From Promethearchaeota archaeon (GTDB taxonomy: Archaea; Asgardarchaeota; Lokiarchaeia; Sigynarchaeales; SOKP01), in the NCBI GenBank assembly GCA_016839655.1, contig JAEOTW010000215.1:1-6545 (forward strand): a stretch of DNA of 6,545 nucleotides, written 5' to 3'. The notes under the pieces were generated by a model, which saw only the letters and a list, made by a program, of their open reading frames with translations, did no database searches and had not been told where the DNA came from. Positions 5,934-6,545 of the stretch are shown piece by piece (position 1 is the first letter of the stretch; the number at the start of each line of letters is the position of its first letter). A program made the position numbers and the translations under genes.

Positions 5934-6545
5934 TATGATTTTACCTCCATATGGAATATTCTATGATTATCAATTTTAACTTTATAACCTGGAGGGACGA
6001 CTAGAGTTGTAGCTGGTGCTTCAACAATCGCAGGCCCTTGTATAACATTCCCTGAATTAAGTAAAGCCATCTCCCATATTGAAGCTCCATGCCAATTATT
6101 TTCCCAATAAATATCCCTTGTTCCTTTAGATGCGATGATATTTGGTTCTTCTTTACCCATTTTATGTTCAGGTAACTTGGGTTTAGGTACTGGTACTATT
6201 CCTGTACCGATACATTTAGTTACATGATAACCTAACTCCGGGCTTTTAGTTCCCCTTTTAAAAATTTGTTCAAAAAGATCATCATAACGATGAGTAATAT
6301 CCTCTAGCTCAGTTGAATCATATCTTTGAAGTTCAGATGAATAATCAATAGTTAATTCTTCTACTGGAGATTGGACTTCTAGATCATCTAACATTCCGAA
6401 ATATTGTAGACGTAGAGATGGTTTGAAAATCATTTCACTAGGATCTCTTCCTTCAGCCTCAAATTCTTTGATTATACTATTTTTTAATTCATTCCAAGTT
6501 GAGCTAAGTATAGAAGCAACAAAACCTATCATACTTCCATCTGGT
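5933..6545 (-). CDS. acxA: Acetone carboxylase beta subunit (hydantoinase A/oxoprolinase family), C-terminal part, 5' end beyond window
   Basis: The frame is open from the right edge (first complete codon at 6544-6542, reading PDGS before an internal Met at 6532) to the TAA at 5935-5933. This gives about 203 residues, the last quarter or so of a subunit usually near 700 residues. The N-terminal actin-like ATPase lobes of hydantoinase A lie outside the window. What is seen is the C-terminal domain: SILSSTWNEL, RLQYFGM, a mixed stretch with ELGYHVTKCIGTG, then WHGASIWEMALLNSGNVIQG and GPAIVEAPATTLVVPPGYKV, the family's closing signature. In the family the beta subunit binds ATP and forms phosphorylated intermediates for transfer to alpha. 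The ATG at 6532 is not the start: homology-like sequence continues in frame before it, and a 199-residue protein would lack the ATPase core. It is first in the beta-alpha-gamma order known from acxABC. Hydantoinase A alone would be ambiguous; the neighbours make it acetone carboxylase. Confidence 0.9.
   Translation of the reverse strand, partial: PDGSMIGFVASILSSTWNELKNSIIKEFEAEGRDPSEMIFKPSLRLQYFGMLDDLEVQSPVEELTIDYSSELQRYDSTELEDITHRYDDLFEQIFKRGTKSPELGYHVTKCIGTGIVPVPKPKLPEHKMGKEEPNIIASKGTRDIYWENNWHGASIWEMALLNSGNVIQGPAIVEAPATTLVVPPGYKVKIDNHRIFHMEVKS
5943..5948 (-). promoter_or_regulatory. GGAGGT ribosome binding site for alpha, inside the beta gene
   Basis: GGAGGT on the minus strand (5948 to 5943) is nine bases before the alpha ATG at 5933 and lies in the beta codons for Met-Glu-Val. 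The beta TAA and the alpha ATG share one base (TAATG), the classic arrangement for coupled translation. Confidence 0.8.

Noticed and set aside
5933..6532. A complete 199-residue protein starting at ATG 6532
   Set aside because: The frame continues upstream to the right edge (PDGS), and the domain is only the C-terminal part of a hydantoinase A subunit.

Overview
The window is a strongly AT-rich stretch of about 6.5 kb. It most resembles an archaeal genome, possibly an Asgard (Lokiarchaeota-like) lineage. This assignment is inference, resting on three things: the low G+C, a free-standing BioD-like/DRTGG protein, and a decayed aminotransferase that resembles the Thermococcus/Pyrococcus alanine aminotransferases. 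An AT-rich bacterium is not excluded. There are no RNA genes, CRISPR arrays or insertion sequences that I can support.

Left part, plus strand. A 'phosphotransacetylase family' protein (P-loop BioD-like domain plus DRTGG domain) is cut by the left edge. A 380-base gap follows, holding an unidentified decayed reading frame. Next is an intact 371-residue alanine dehydrogenase with all catalytic residues at their canonical positions. A second gap, of 388 bases, holds a clear pseudogene: the C-terminal third of an alanine-aminotransferase-like PLP enzyme, with four in-frame stops and a frameshift. A 92-residue two-helix membrane protein of unknown function ends this half. The alanine dehydrogenase gene is therefore flanked on both sides by gene debris, one piece of which comes from an enzyme with the same substrate pair (alanine/pyruvate).

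Right part, minus strand. A tightly packed acetone carboxylase operon is read from right to left in the order beta (partial, runs off the right edge), alpha (complete, 737 residues), gamma (complete, 164 residues). This is the acxABC order of Xanthobacter. Beta/alpha overlap by one base and alpha/gamma abut. Each downstream gene has a perfect GGAGGT ribosome binding site buried in the last codons of the gene before it. The operon converges on the membrane-protein gene with only five bases between the stops.

Together: acetone (or a related small ketone) plus bicarbonate and ATP would give acetoacetate, which can enter acetyl-CoA metabolism. Alanine dehydrogenase links alanine to pyruvate and NADH. 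Nothing in the sequence shows direct coupling between the two halves. The best candidates for novelty are an acetone carboxylase in what looks like an archaeal genome, and the replaced or lost alanine aminotransferase next to a working alanine dehydrogenase.
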